From: Plotosus lineatus
Taxonomy: Eukaryota; Chordata; Actinopteri; Siluriformes; Plotosidae
Length of the DNA stretch: 64,000 bases
Assembly (NCBI GenBank): GCA_024760905.1
Contig: CM045733.1
Coordinates: 65,819,501 to 65,883,500 of the forward strand
Direction: 5' to 3'
This document shows, piece after piece, positions 1 through 11,196 of this stretch; position 1 is the first letter of the stretch; the number at the start of each line of letters is the position of its first letter. Under the pieces are notes generated by a model. That model was not told the DNA's origin and did not search any database. It saw only the letters and a program-made list of their open reading frames with translations. The translations under genes were made by a program, and so were the position numbers.

Positions 1-88
1 TTTTTTTTTTTTTATTAATATTCATTGAATTAAAAATAAGGAAATTAAGGAAGAATGGGGGAAAAGTTAAGGAAAATGCCGCAAAATC
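1..88 (+). repeat. MITE-A fragment (left part), preceded by poly-T
   Basis: The stretch with aaggaaattaaggaagaat and a later aaggaaaatgccgcaaaa matches the left part of MITE-A, seen complete at 56,811-57,289. It is cut by the window edge on the left and runs into an alternating GC/GT tract on the right. Confidence 0.75.
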
Positions 89-104
89 ACACACGCGCGC
101 GCGC

Positions 105-135
<31 letters not shown>

Positions 136-146
136 CGCGCGCACTC
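89..146. repeat. Alternating (CG)n(TG)n(CG)n tract
   Basis: About 58 bp of nearly uninterrupted alternating purine-pyrimidine sequence, CG-rich at both ends and TG in the middle. It sits exactly where MITE-A sequence passes into MITE-B sequence. Such tracts are classic Z-DNA formers; any role here is inference. Confidence 0.85.
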
Positions 147-149
147 GCA

Positions 150-680
150 TGTGTTGACCATGTCTTCTTAGCAGAGTTATAATCTTACAAATGTTTATGG
201 AAGGTTAAAAGCCCGAGTCAAGAAATAAAGCATGAAACAACAGTAACTCTGTCCTTCACACAAAAAGCATTATGGGAGATGCAGCTCCATAATAGCCAAT
301 GGGAGGGAGCTGCGTCATCCCTCCTAGTCAATGGGAGGCCAGTGGGGTGGGATGTTGGGAGATAGGCAATGGGAGGTAGATGCGTCATCCCTCCTAGCCA
401 ATGGGAGGCCAGTGGGGTGGGATGTTGGGAGATAGGCAATGGGAGGTAGATGCGTCATCCCTCCTAGCCAATGGGAGGCCAGTAGGGTGGGATGTTTGAA
501 TGTCATTGAATGGAGAGCAGCTCGTGAATTGTTTGATTGTTTAAACGGAGCATTTGAATGTTTGAATGGCGTTTTGTAAGGAGAACTTGTTTCGTATACA
601 GAGACAAAAAAATTTGGAAAATATTTTTCGTGACCTGGATTTTTCGTTTGATGGGATTATCGTAAGGTGAGGTACCAATG
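150..680 (+). mobile_element. MITE-B, left-truncated copy
   Basis: From gttgaccatgtcttcttagc onward this matches the right part of the complete MITE-B at 23,402-24,224, ending in the terminal motif aaggtgaggtacca. It is followed by a TA (681-682) and then by MITE-A sequence, so it appears to have inserted into a TA within MITE-A. It contains an internal 70-bp tandem repeat. Confidence 0.75.
296..505. repeat. Tandem repeat, three 70-bp units
   Basis: The motif tgcgtcatccctcctag recurs at 311, 381 and 451, giving a period of exactly 70 bp. Each unit has two CCAATGGGAGG-like CCAAT motifs. The other MITE-B copy has only about one unit at the equivalent place (23,975-24,080), so the array expanded in this copy. 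Confidence 0.85.
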
Positions 681-682
681 TA

Positions 683-806
683 TACACATATACATGTACG
701 TATGCGTCAGTCGGGGGGGGGGGTGGGGTGATCCTACTTCGCAGAATTCAGTGGTCGCGGGGGGGGTCTTCGTTCCCAATTAACCGCGGAAAGTGAGAGA
801 TCCCTG
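683..806 (+). repeat. MITE-A right end
   Basis: Contains the MITE-A block acatatacatgtacgtat, a G-run, gatcctacttcgcagaattc, and the terminus ccgcggaaagtgagagatccctg followed by TA. Together with 1-88 it forms one MITE-A copy interrupted by MITE-B. Confidence 0.75.
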
Positions 807-1695
807 TATACTGTAAATTGTACTCAGGGATCCAGAAGAGAGAGAGAGACAGAGAGAAAAACAGCTTATTTACGCATCCCATTAAAATATTGTTCATTGA
901 CACAGTGTTTTTTTTTAAACATGGCAGCCTGTTTGAAGCACAACCTTGTCAGGTTGCACTAAGAGAAACTGTTCTTTCCATATTGTAAAGAGTAACTGGC
1001 TGAGTCTCTTATCCATGACTGGAGAATAAAAGAAAATAAGTTTGAAATGTTTTCTGTTTGGGTCTGATGTCATACACCTTCTTCTCTATCATTCAAACTT
1101 ACACTAGTGCCTGTGAGATCCTGTAGGTGAAAGAGGGTAGATCGCACTTTCTTAGGGTGTTACGTTACTTTTTGACACAGCATGAGCAGAAATTAAAAAA
1201 AAAAAAAAAAACAAAGGTGGATGGCTTCAGATGTCTTAGAGGAACCATGTTTTTGATGAATGACAAAGGAGAGCTTGGCAGTGGGTGGAATATTAAGGTT
1301 GGGGACAAAACAATGGGGAACAAGCACAAGCAAGAAAGTAAGAAAAAGAAAGAAAACAAGGAAGAAAGAAAGAAAGTTAAGTGGCTTGGGTGCGCGCGCG
1401 TGTGTGTGTGTAATAGATTATTCTCAAATTGTTCTCAAATTTGTCGTGCGATATTCGTGGCATTGTATTTTTGGTTCGAGAAGTCATTGCAAAAAATTTC
1501 AAACATGTTTCAATGCCCTGACACGGAATAGTCTCAAACTCTTCTCAAACAGTCAGTACACATTGTGAGGAGGTTGCAATGTTGTCATTTTATTTGCAAA
1601 TTATTTGTTTCTCGTTCGAAAAGAAAAGCGACGGTTGGAGACTTGCACGCGGAATGTTTGAGACTTGCTGGAAGCCACCATATTCCATATATTTT
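807..1695. other. No gene or recognised repeat
   Basis: Holds only a short GA run (838-858), a 15-nt poly-A (about 1,197-1,211), a GA-rich patch and a short GT run near 1,390. Open frames of 64-134 codons here cross these low-complexity runs and have no protein-like composition. Confidence 0.6.
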
Positions 1696-1699
1696 TTTC

Positions 1700-1960
1700 A
1701 ATAATTCATTTTCTGTAACCGCTTAATCCTAATTAGAGTTGCGGGGAGGCTGGCACACATCCCAGCCAACTCTGGGCGAGGGCTGAGATATATTTTGTCC
1801 AAGTGAGTTCTTTACATTGCCAATTTCCTTCAAAGTAAGTGGGAATGGTTTCTCATTGTTGTGTTAGCCCTGTGATGGCAACCTGTTCAGGGTGCACCCT
1901 GCATCTCTCATCAGCTAAGTTAGTCTATAGCTTCAACCAGACTCTGACAGATAAATGCTA
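1700..1960 (-). repeat. Decayed SINE with L2-like tail
   Basis: Begins with the reverse complement of the shared SINE-C/D tail (attttctgtaaccgcttaat, then ggggaggctggc), followed by a degraded SINE-D-like body. No target duplication is seen. Confidence 0.65.
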
Positions 1961-3535
1961 CGGATAATGACTGGATGTACACTATTTTAATATTCTAGCA
2001 ATGTATTTAACAATATCTTAACGTTCATTATGTAATAAAATCTTAGTCAAGTTCACCTTTCTGAATATTAACGAGTACAAACACACCAGTGTTTTTACTT
2101 AAATTGTGGTACTTAGTTTAACGATCAGCGGATAATATTCATTTAACTGTCATTGTGGGAGAACTGTAATTTCCTTACCATCTCATATTTTTCACTACTT
2201 TGCACAAATATCTAATCTAAAGAAAAGTATATTCCTAATTATTGATAGAGCATATATTACAGAAGTAGTTATATGGTTAGTAAAGCCTTATATAAATGTT
2301 CTTAGCATCGATACATGGAGTACTCCATGTTTAAGGCTGGATGTAATCACTCTGTGAGCAATGTAAAGTATGTTTACATCAAACCCACTAAGACAAAAAA
2401 CAAACAAACAAAAAACCCACCACTTAGGATCATATAAAATAGCAAAGAAACAATTCATACCATTTATTTTTGCATTTTTTTATCTACAATTTAGTCATAT
2501 CCAATCGCACGACCACAACCAACCAGGAAGGCATGGAAAGCATGCAAATGCCCCCTCTGTGACATGCAGTACTATCCACGTGCATCTTTTCAAACTGCGG
2601 AGAGATGTGCTTTTGGGGACGTCTAACACACTTGAAAGGAAAGCGCTGTCCGCCCACTTGTATGAATGAGCCCACAGGCACCCACGATTGGCGGGCGATC
2701 GCTGTGGGTGACAGGGAGGTGAGTGTATGCCGTCCCTCGCTCATATGAGAGCTCAGCCAATTAGCTTCCATGGACTCTCAACCACGGATGGCTGTGTGCA
2801 TTATACCGGATTTGAACTTGCGATCTCTAAGTTAATAGTCACGCACATCTTTTTTTTTTTAAGTGAATGAAAAACTAGAATTACGTAACTCACTTTTTTT
2901 ACTCGACACTTCAAGCGCATAAACCTTTTGCTGGTAGTATGTTCAGTCTTTTAAAGCTTGTCTTATTGCATCAGTCAGGCAACATGCAATTGCTGCTACT
3001 GTGCAGATTAGCTGATTACTATCACAGCTCCACACCAATTATAGAAATGTTACTCCAGATGAATGAACTGTATTTAATAGCAATAATAATAATAATAATT
3101 AAAACAGCAAATCCTATGGATGTACGTAGGGCGTAGTATATCTTGTGAAAATTAGCAATCTTTTCTACTATAGATAAGCATATGAGCATAACTAAATATT
3201 CTACATTGCCTCAATGTGTAAATGTAGCTGTAAATGCGTTTATGTATATACCGGCCCTGGCATTGTCTGGCACACTGTTCAGGGTATACTTTGCCTCCAC
3301 CCTGAGTTGGCTCGAATGGACCCCAGACTCCGACTTCATAGAGAATAAAGCTGTTTAAAAAAATGAAATTGAAATGATTCTTCTGTAAAAATATTCCACA
3401 AGTGGAATCAATTTTTAATTATTTGAAATATGTGCCGCACTGGTTGCCACAGCAAACTGAGCCCGAGAGCAGAGTGCTGGATGTAAAAAGAAGTCCTTCA
3501 GAACATCCAAATTAATCACAGGCTCTGCGGTGTTA
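1961..3535. other. Unassigned; one short SINE-tail fragment
   Basis: AT-rich sequence with scattered poly-T and (AAT) runs. Positions 3,245-3,350 resemble a degraded L2-like SINE tail (cactgttcagggtatact). No coding signal: the frames are short, and no splice-site plus codon pattern is visible. Confidence 0.5.
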
Positions 3536-3539
3536 CTCT

Positions 3540-3985
3540 TGGAACCGTTGATGATGCTTTCATTTGTATCTTGGGAATTGACAAATTGTGACCTGTATTA
3601 AAATAGCACCAGGAAACCGAATTTTAAATCTAGAAAGAACATCCAGTTGGCCAATGATCATATAATCATAAACCGGTCTTTTTGGAATAGACTGTCTGTC
3701 TTTCCACAGGCACTGTACACTTGTAAACAGGACAAGAACCTCATACAAACTGTGAAGCATGGTGGTGAAAATATTTTGGTTTCTGGTTTCTTTGTTGCCG
3801 CAGGGACATCTGTCTGAAAGTTGAAGCTGATGATGATCCTAAGCACATTAACAAATACGCCAAGATATGACTCAGAAAAAAGGAATAAACTGACGGAATA
3901 ACCGAGTTACGGCTTGGATTTGAAGACCACTGAAATGTTGTTGGGATTTGAAAAGAGTAGTATAAAGCCATAAGGTTGATTTTGT
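3540..3985 (+). pseudogene. Tc1/mariner transposase relic
   Basis: Positions 3,749-3,805 read VKHGGENILVSGFFVAAG in frame, matching the conserved Tc1 transposase segment VKHGGG-(8)-G-F-AAG. A little downstream, near 3,829-3,843, a different frame reads ADDDPKH, equivalent to the DNDPKH motif around the second catalytic aspartate of the DDE triad. Flanks are degraded, with no intact terminal inverted repeats, and the frame is broken. It is a dead fragment of a cut-and-paste transposon. Confidence 0.65.
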
Positions 3986-4190
3986 TGTCACATCAATGCT
4001 CAAATACCCACACAGGCAACCTAACACACGTGTGTTCCTGCTGTCGGCCCTGAATGTACTCGCAATGTTGTTCTTGAGGAGAAATAAGTTGGCGTGTACC
4101 ACTGAAAACTCAGTAAGTTGTGTATGACTGTTTATTTACTGAAAATTACTGTAAACAGCTGGTTGGTTTCGTGGTACGATAAAGCATATA

Positions 4191-5397
4191 CAGCAGACCC
4201 CCTGTTTTTCACAATGGTTCGTTTCCGGCCTTTCCCGCGGATCAAGAAAATCAGCGCGTTATTGACGCGGGTTTAAAACCCTATGTATGATATTACATGC
4301 GCTAAAATATGCTTGTTAAACACATTCTATATATAGTCTAACTCATTAATACATTAATAATGCATTCAAATGTAATAATGATTAATAAAAACTTTTAAAT
4401 TTTGCACTTGTGATAATATTTATGAATAAATAAAGCTGTTAGGCTCCTGACCAGAAGCTAGAGAAGATGCAGGGCGTCTGAGTGACATCATAGCGCTTAA
4501 ATCTTCCTACTTTTTACTTCTACTTTTCCTTTCGGCTTTCCCCCTTTTTTTCAGAGGTCGCCAATCACGTTGATAACTTGTGTGCAAAGGAGGAAAAAAA
4601 GAAGTGTACACATCATCTGCAACCAATCAGCAGGAGGGAGAAACAGAAACTCTCAGCCATTGGCTAAATTTGAATCACGTGCCAGTTACTTCCGGGTTTT
4701 CTGCTAATCTGGAAGTATAATAAGAATGTAGTAAAACGATTCAGTAAAAACTTTTTAATTTTGTACTCTGATAATATTTATGAATAAATAAAGCGCAGGG
4801 TGTTTGAGTGACATCATAGCGCTTAAATAATCATTAAAAACACACGGAAAAAAAGTACATTCACAATTCCAGCAATCACGTTGATAACTTGTGTGCAAAG
4901 GAGAAAAAAAAAAAAAAAGAGGCGTACACATCATCTGCAACCAATCAGCAGCAGGGAGAAACAAAAGCTCTCAGCCATTGGCTAAATTTGAATCACGTGC
5001 CAGTTACTTCCGGGTTTTCTGCTAATCTGGAAGTATAATAAGAATGTAGTAAAACGATTCAGTAAAAACTTTTTAAATTTGTACTCTGATAATATTTATG
5101 AATAAATAAAGCGCAGGGCATTTGAGTGACATCATAGCGCTTAAATAATCATTAAAAACACACGAAAAAAAAGTAAATTCACATTTCCAGCAATCACGTT
5201 GATAACTTGTGTGCAAAGGAGAAAAAAAAGAGGCGTACACATCATCTGCAACCAATCAGCAGGAGGGAGAAACAAAAGCTCTCAGCCATTGGCTAAATTT
5301 GACTCACGTGTCAGTTACTTCCGGGTTTGTCGCCAATCCGCTAGTATGCATGCTAGTGGGCGTGGGCGCTGAACCACAAATGGTCAAGGGCCTACTG
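4191..5397 (+). mobile_element. Non-autonomous pogo/Tigger-like element, 1.2 kb
   Basis: The left end is CAGcAGaCCC next to TA (4,189-4,190). The right end, read as reverse complement, is CAGTAGGCCC next to TA (5,398-5,399). TA target duplications and CAG-starting ends fit the Tc1/mariner superfamily, pogo/Tigger group. The interior is mostly three tandem units of about 318 bp and has no transposase. Near 4,516-4,565 an RTE-tail-like patch (ttttcctttcggctttcccc) interrupts the first unit. Confidence 0.6.
4382..5345 (+). repeat. Three tandem units of about 318 bp inside the element
   Basis: cagtaaaaactttttaa at 4,742 recurs at 5,060 (offset 318). A diverged first unit starts near 4,382. Each unit carries, in the same order, two CCAAT/ATTGG motifs (accaatcagca, gccattggct), an E-box in CACGTG form (4,676 in unit 1) and ACTTCCGGG, an ETS-type core (4,688 in unit 1). 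Confidence 0.85.
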
Positions 5398-5399
5398 TA

Positions 5400-6648
5400 C
5401 CTGAAACATACATTATCCAGATAAAGTCCAGCTCTCTCTGGATATCCCAATCAAACTTTTAGCGATATTCAGTGTATTGAATGAGACTTTAATGATGTGG
5501 TTGAGGAACAGACAGCACCTGTTTGCACAAGTTTGTACACTCTACATTAATTCTGCACACGCAGGGCTGTATTAGACTCTGCAAAAGCCGTCTTTAGAGT
5601 ATTATAAAGTTGTTTTTTTTCCACCGCTGTTGTCTGGATTTTGCCTATTCATCTTAACAATACCGTCTAGAGGCTAAGTTGAACCTTAGTCTTTGAAGCA
5701 CGGTGTCTGGACACCATGAATAAAAGTATAATTATCTTATGCAAAAGAGTAAAGAGCTACGATTTATGGAGATTTCAAGATAGGCATGAAACTAAACTAA
5801 AATCACCCCATAATACATCGGATTTCATCAGGCAAGCGTCCACGTCTTAGTGAAAGAAATTTAGGGCACAAGTAAGAACTACATTAGTTAACCCCGGTGA
5901 CCTTGTCGTATAATCATTTGTTCAATTCCAATTACTAACTTGACACCAGGTCAGGTGATCGCTCATATCCGAACTCATTTGAAAGAATGTTTTTGATTCG
6001 TATTAAGAAGTGCAGCAAGGAGAGAATGCGTTGTTGTCTATCCTCTCTCCACCCACTCAGCTGAGACAATGGGATGCTTAACACTCATGTTCTGGCTGTT
6101 CCAACGATCGTGTGCGATACCTCCACTGACCGGCACTGGGATAGCTTGCAAAATTCTGCAATCCGCATGCAGCCATGAGTTACAGACCCCCGTTTTCACC
6201 TAGCCTATTCAACAGGAGGGACAGGCGGTAAGTAGTTGTAGATCCTTCCTGATGACACCTGAGAGATTGGTTGTGTGGGTGTGTAGTAAGAGTGACAAAA
6301 GAAAAAAAACAAAAAAAGAGCACTAGTCTAGCTCCTTCTAGTTCGGGGTTGCCAAATTGTGAGGCAAGGCTGCCGTGAACAGACTGATTGCCCGTCTAAT
6401 CTCATTGCAGAAATCAGTGACACCATAATCATGCGCTGATTGACTTTTATTTGAACTGTGAAAAAAGCTTGGTGATGTGTGAATATGATGGCATTTACCA
6501 AGAAAAAAATACAAAAATAAATAAAAATAAATAAATAATAACGTTTATTCATGATAGGCATTAATATCAGTATTGAGATACGCGCTCAAATAGCTTGCAC
6601 TAGTTATTATATATAGATTATATCATAGACCTATTGTTTTGTTCCAAC

Positions 6649-6650
<2 letters not shown>
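5400..6650. other. No gene or recognised repeat
   Basis: Ordinary complexity, with no codon-like frames over 90 residues and no recognised repeat ends. Confidence 0.5.

Positions 6651-6717
<67 letters not shown>
6651..6717. repeat. (TG)n microsatellite
   Basis: About 33 uninterrupted TG units. Confidence 0.97.
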
Positions 6718-6720
<3 letters not shown>

Positions 6721-6932
6721 AATGTGTGACCCTCAATCAAGATCCATATAAGTCTTAAATAATCACATTTAAAGCATGCCAGTTGTTCTACAGTAGTACA
6801 GAGCATTTGTTTACTGGAGGGAGTTGGAGACGTCTCCACTCTCATGGTGAAAGGACAGAAGACATGCAGAACTTCCATTTAAGCTTTACAAAGTGTCTTA
6901 TTGTTATTCGATATGATTCGGATTAGAATGTG

Positions 6933-7144
<212 letters not shown>

Positions 7145-7254
7145 TCGTCCAGCAGATATTTAATTATATATATACAGCATAAAAATATTACTAAGGTTTA
7201 CAAAATTTTATATATTAACATTTAAAAATGAATTAGATGACAATGAGTTTCTTT

Positions 7255-7585
7255 GACAGCATGGTGGCGTAATGGTTAGCACTTCTTCCACTCCACAGCA
7301 AGCAGGTCCTGCATTCGAGCCCAGAGCCCGGTCCGGGCGTTTCTCATGTTTCTCATTGTTTGAGTGGGTTCCATCTGGATGCTCTGGTTTCCTCCTGCAG
7401 ATATGATTGCATATTCTTAATTGCGGCGAGGTGTAAATGTGAGTGTGAATGGTTGTGTGTATGCGCTGCCCTGCAATCGTCTGGTGAGCTGTTCAGGGTC
7501 ATCTAAATGCGGCAGGGATGGACACCAGCCTCCCTGCGACCTTAAAAAAGGAAAAGGCAGTCCAGGAAATGAAACTAAATGAACG
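7255..7585 (+). repeat. SINE-D copy (tRNA-derived)
   Basis: The head gcatggtggcgtaatggtta holds a good A box (TGGCGTAATGG). A B-box-like attcgagcc follows, then a body with gtttctcattgtttgagtgg and cctcctgcag, and a degraded L2-like tail. This layout is typical of fish tRNA-derived SINEs. Confidence 0.7.
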
Positions 7586-7631
7586 TTTTCCTGTCTGCAT
7601 TCATGTATTTATATAGAGATTTCAGAAATCA

Positions 7632-7919
7632 TCATCATTTTCTGTAACTGCTTAATCCTAATTAGGGTTGCGGGGAGGCTGGCGCCCATCCCAGCCAACT
7701 CCGGATGAGGGCTGAGTACACTCTGGATAGCTCGCCAGGCTATCCCAGGGCAGAAACACACTGACGGCTTTGCAGCTGCACCATAGACAGTGGGAGACAT
7801 GGCCGGCCTTTGATAACCCAGTTAGCTGCACTGGGGGGGACAGTGACAACCCGTGGAGAGTGGGGCTTGAACCCCCACCCCTAACCCTTACCCTATACCA
7901 CCAGACCACCACTGCCCTT
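7632..7919 (-). repeat. SINE-C copy, L2-type tail, with target duplication
   Basis: A reverse-oriented copy running from the tail (ttttctgtaactgcttaatc) to the tRNA-like head (taccaccagaccaccactgcc). It is flanked by a perfect 13-bp direct repeat, atttcagaaatca, at 7,619-7,631 and 7,920-7,932, which marks insertion by target-primed reverse transcription. Confidence 0.85.
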
Positions 7920-8002
7920 ATTTCAGAAATCAGGAAAAGGCAAAAGCAGTTGCATTCTGATGGAGAATGACACTATTTATCATAGCATCATTCCTCGCCC
8001 GC

Positions 8003-8333
8003 GCAGCGGTGGCCCGGTGGTATAGGACGCTTGATCGCTGATCCTAAGGATGGGGGTTCGAGTCCCACTCTCCACAAGGTTGTCACTGTCCCCCCAAGTG
8101 CAGCTAACTTGGTTATCAAAGTCCAGCCATGTCTCTCAATGTCTATGGTGTGAGGTTCATGTAGAAGAACCACTGCAGACTCTCGTCAAGAGTCGGCTGC
8201 AAAGCCATCAGTGTGTTACCACCCTGTGATGGCCTGGCGAACTGTCCAGGGTGTTATATACCCTCGCCTGGAGTCAGCTGGGATGGGCGCCAGCCTCTGC
8301 GCAACCCTAATTAAGTGGTTTTACAGAAAATGA
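8003..8333 (+). repeat. SINE-C copy, L2-type tail
   Basis: The tRNA-like head has an A box (tggcccggtgg) and a perfect B box (ggttcgagtcc). The SINE-C body follows (gcagctaacttggttatcaa) and then the L2-like tail, ending near gtggttttacagaaaatgaa. Confidence 0.85.
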
Positions 8334-8344
8334 ACTGACCATTC

Positions 8345-8692
8345 TTACATTTTCTAAGCCACTTAATCCTTATTAGGATTGCGGGGAGGCTAGTGCCCAT
8401 CTCAGCCGACTCGGGGCGAGGGCTCTCCACCCTTGCTGTCTCGCCAAAGTGTTGCAGGCCTAACACACATACAATCACTACTGACTCCCCCACTCATAAC
8501 TATGGACAATTTGGAACAGCCAATTAGCCTACTTTGTATGTTTTTGGGCTGTGGGAGGAACCCGGATTATCGAGAGGAAACCCATGCAAGCACGGGAAGA
8601 ATATGCGAACCCCACCCAGAAGCCCTGGGGGTTTAATCCCCAGGACCTTGTTGCCGTAAATTGGATGTACGACTGCGCCACCGTGTCTCCAC
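8345..8692 (-). repeat. SINE-D copy
   Basis: Reverse orientation. The L2-like tail comes first, then the conserved block ctgtgggaggaacccgg, aacccatgcaagcacgggaa and a head remnant at the right. Confidence 0.7.
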
Positions 8693-9725
8693 ATAAAATA
8701 ATTTCTCTTTTGTGAATGAAGAGAATAATAAAGCAACACGGTATAATCCAGATAATAGAACTGGACTAGAATAGCAGAGACTCTGTGCACGTTGTGCACG
8801 TCCCCTCTGCGGTCGTTCGGGTTTTCTCTGCTACACTAGTTGAGTGAATTGACTAAATTGCTTGAAGTGTGCATGAATATAAAAACGGCGTATTTCCATG
8901 ACATGCCATCACACAGTGTTCCCTGGGATCACCCTGGTGAGATTGCCCTCACCGAGATAAATTGATTTCCAAAAGTGAGTTTATTACGAAAAGATCAGGG
9001 TGAACTTTCCAGCCCTGCTGTACGTAATGGTTTCTCTACACAGCAACAGCTGTTAAAGTGCTGCTTCAGCACATGACTGCACCACAGCAATGACTTCTGT
9101 AATTACAGAGCCATCACTCCCTGCCTTTTTTTTTTTTTTTTTTTTTTTTGTATTTGTTCATATGAAGCTAATAAAAAGTACACCACTGCCTTTGAAAGAG
9201 GTTACATAATGTTCAGCTCACCACTAACTGAGAAGATTTGTTCCTTGACTCTTGCGGAGCTGTCAGCATGATGCAGAACCTCTTCTCATTTCATACGCTC
9301 CACAGCCAACCAGCCTCACCAATTAGCTTGATCGTAGCGCTGCTGGTGTCCACAATCCTGGAGAGGAGATGCAAAGCAGAGCCCTCGCTGCTTTAAAATC
9401 CAGCCTGGCATCCTCGGAGACACAGCTTAAAATTGAACATGACAGTCAGCCTATACAGTCTCTAATGGGTGCTCATCCGTTTTCAGTTCTTTCTTTCTCT
9501 ATGGAATAGGTGCTGAGACTTTATCTCTCTCAAACTGCATATTTCTTGAGAAGATTTCTCACTGTTTTACCATACCTGTCAGAGATGAACTGCCATCAAC
9601 TGATTATTACTGTTTCACCAGAGCAACTCTGTCTTCTACAATAAAGTCTTCAAGCTAGAAAATCCTAACCAAACACCTGAGATCTGAGAAATAAAACAAT
9701 TGCTGCAGTAACTAAGAAGAAAATG
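8693..9725. other. Unassigned, repeat-poor
   Basis: No recognised repeats apart from a 24-nt poly-T near 9,126. Sequence complexity is normal and no coding frame stands out. It could hold conserved non-coding sequence, but that cannot be told without an alignment. Confidence 0.5.
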
Positions 9726-9729
9726 TAGG

Positions 9730-9934
9730 GCGGTACACGGTCGCGTAGTGGTTAGCACGTCTACCTCACCGCAAGAAGGCCTGTGTTTGATTCCAAGCTC
9801 GGGTGTTTCTGTATGGAGTTTGCATGTTCTCTTTGCGCTTGTGTGGGTTTCCTCTTGGTAATCCGGTTTCCTCCCACAGCCCAAAAACGTACAAAGCAGG
9901 CTAATTGGCTGTTCCAAATTGCCCCCTGCCACCC
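9730..9934 (+). repeat. SINE-D fragment joined to a reversed SINE-C head
   Basis: The SINE-D head (cgcgtagtggttagcacgtc) and body run to gctgttccaaattgcccc. Right after, at 9,935-10,011, lies the reverse complement of the SINE-C head (gtgggactcgaacccccaac to ccaccactgcc) with no body. This is a chimera left by insertion plus deletion or recombination. Confidence 0.7.
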
Positions 9935-10016
9935 TGTGGAGAGTGGGACTCGAACCCCCAACCTTACGATCAGCGATCCAGCACCTTTTTATCACCAGGC
10001 CACCACTGCCTATATA

Positions 10017-10345
<329 letters not shown>

Positions 10346-11196
10346 CAGTGGTCCCTCGCTACTTCATGCTTCACTTCCTGCTGCGGCTTCAGGGCATCGC
10401 AGGTTTCTCAAAAATATTCATTGAAAAATAAAAAAATAAGGAAATTAAGGAAGAATAGGTGGGAAAGTTAAGGAAAATGCCACAAAACAAGGCCAATTAT
10501 GCAAGAAAAAAAACAAACAAAAACAAAACAAACAACCCAAAACCCCCCAACAAAACTACTTACATTTTTATGTCAGGTGTGTATCTGAGTGCATGCAAGC
10601 ACATCTACATGTGTCTGTATTTATATTTTATTTACATCTTATGCATTATTTTTGAATGTTTAATTGTTATTATAAGCATTTATAGCATTAAGGGCAGTGG
10701 TGGCCTGGTGGTATAGGGCGCTGGATCGCCGATCCTAAGGTTGGGGGTTCAAGTCCCACTCTCCACAAGGTTGTCTCTGCCCCCCATCCAGTGCAGCTAA
10801 CAGGGTTATCAAAGGCGGGCCATTGTCTCTCACTGTTTATGGTGAGAGATTCATGTAAAAGAACCATTGCTGACCTTTGTAAAGAGGAGCTGCAAAGCCG
10901 TCAGCGCGTTTCCGCCCCTTGCTAAAGGGTTGTGTCAGGAAGGGCATCCGACGTAAAAACTTATGCCAAATGAAACGTGCGATTCATTCACTGTGGCGAC
11001 CCCTGAGAAATGGAAAAGCCGAAAGGAAATGTCATAAGCATTTATAGCGTTGAATATGTATTTTGTTGATATTGTATACACATATACATGTATGTATACG
11101 ACAGACAGGGGGGTTGATCCTACTTCGTGGAAATCGGTGGTCGAGGGGGGCGGGGTGTATCGGTCTCCATTAACTGCGGAAAGTGAGGGCTCCCTG
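10346..11196 (+). mobile_element. MITE-A copy carrying a SINE-C insertion
   Basis: Left end CAGTGGTCCCTCGCTACTTC after TA; right end gcggaaagtgagggctccctg. Without the inserted SINE the length is about 490 bp, like complete copies. CAG-starting ends and TA duplications suggest a non-autonomous pogo/Tigger-like element. Confidence 0.75.
10687..11033 (+). repeat. SINE-C copy with RTE-type tail, inserted in MITE-A
   Basis: The tRNA-like head (A box tggcctggtgg, B box ggttcaagtcc) and the standard SINE-C body run to gtcagcgcgtttccgcccc. The sequence then switches to ttgctaaagggttgtgtcag, gcatccgacgtaaaaactta and ctgtggcgacccctgagaaa, the tail shared with the RTE LINE ends at 13,672 and 14,086. 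A perfect 15-bp duplication, ataagcatttatagc, flanks it at 10,672-10,686 and 11,034-11,048. Confidence 0.9.

Noticed and set aside
296..505. Possible CRISPR-like array because of regular spacing
   Set aside because: Units are contiguous 70-bp tandem copies without unique spacers, in a vertebrate genome.
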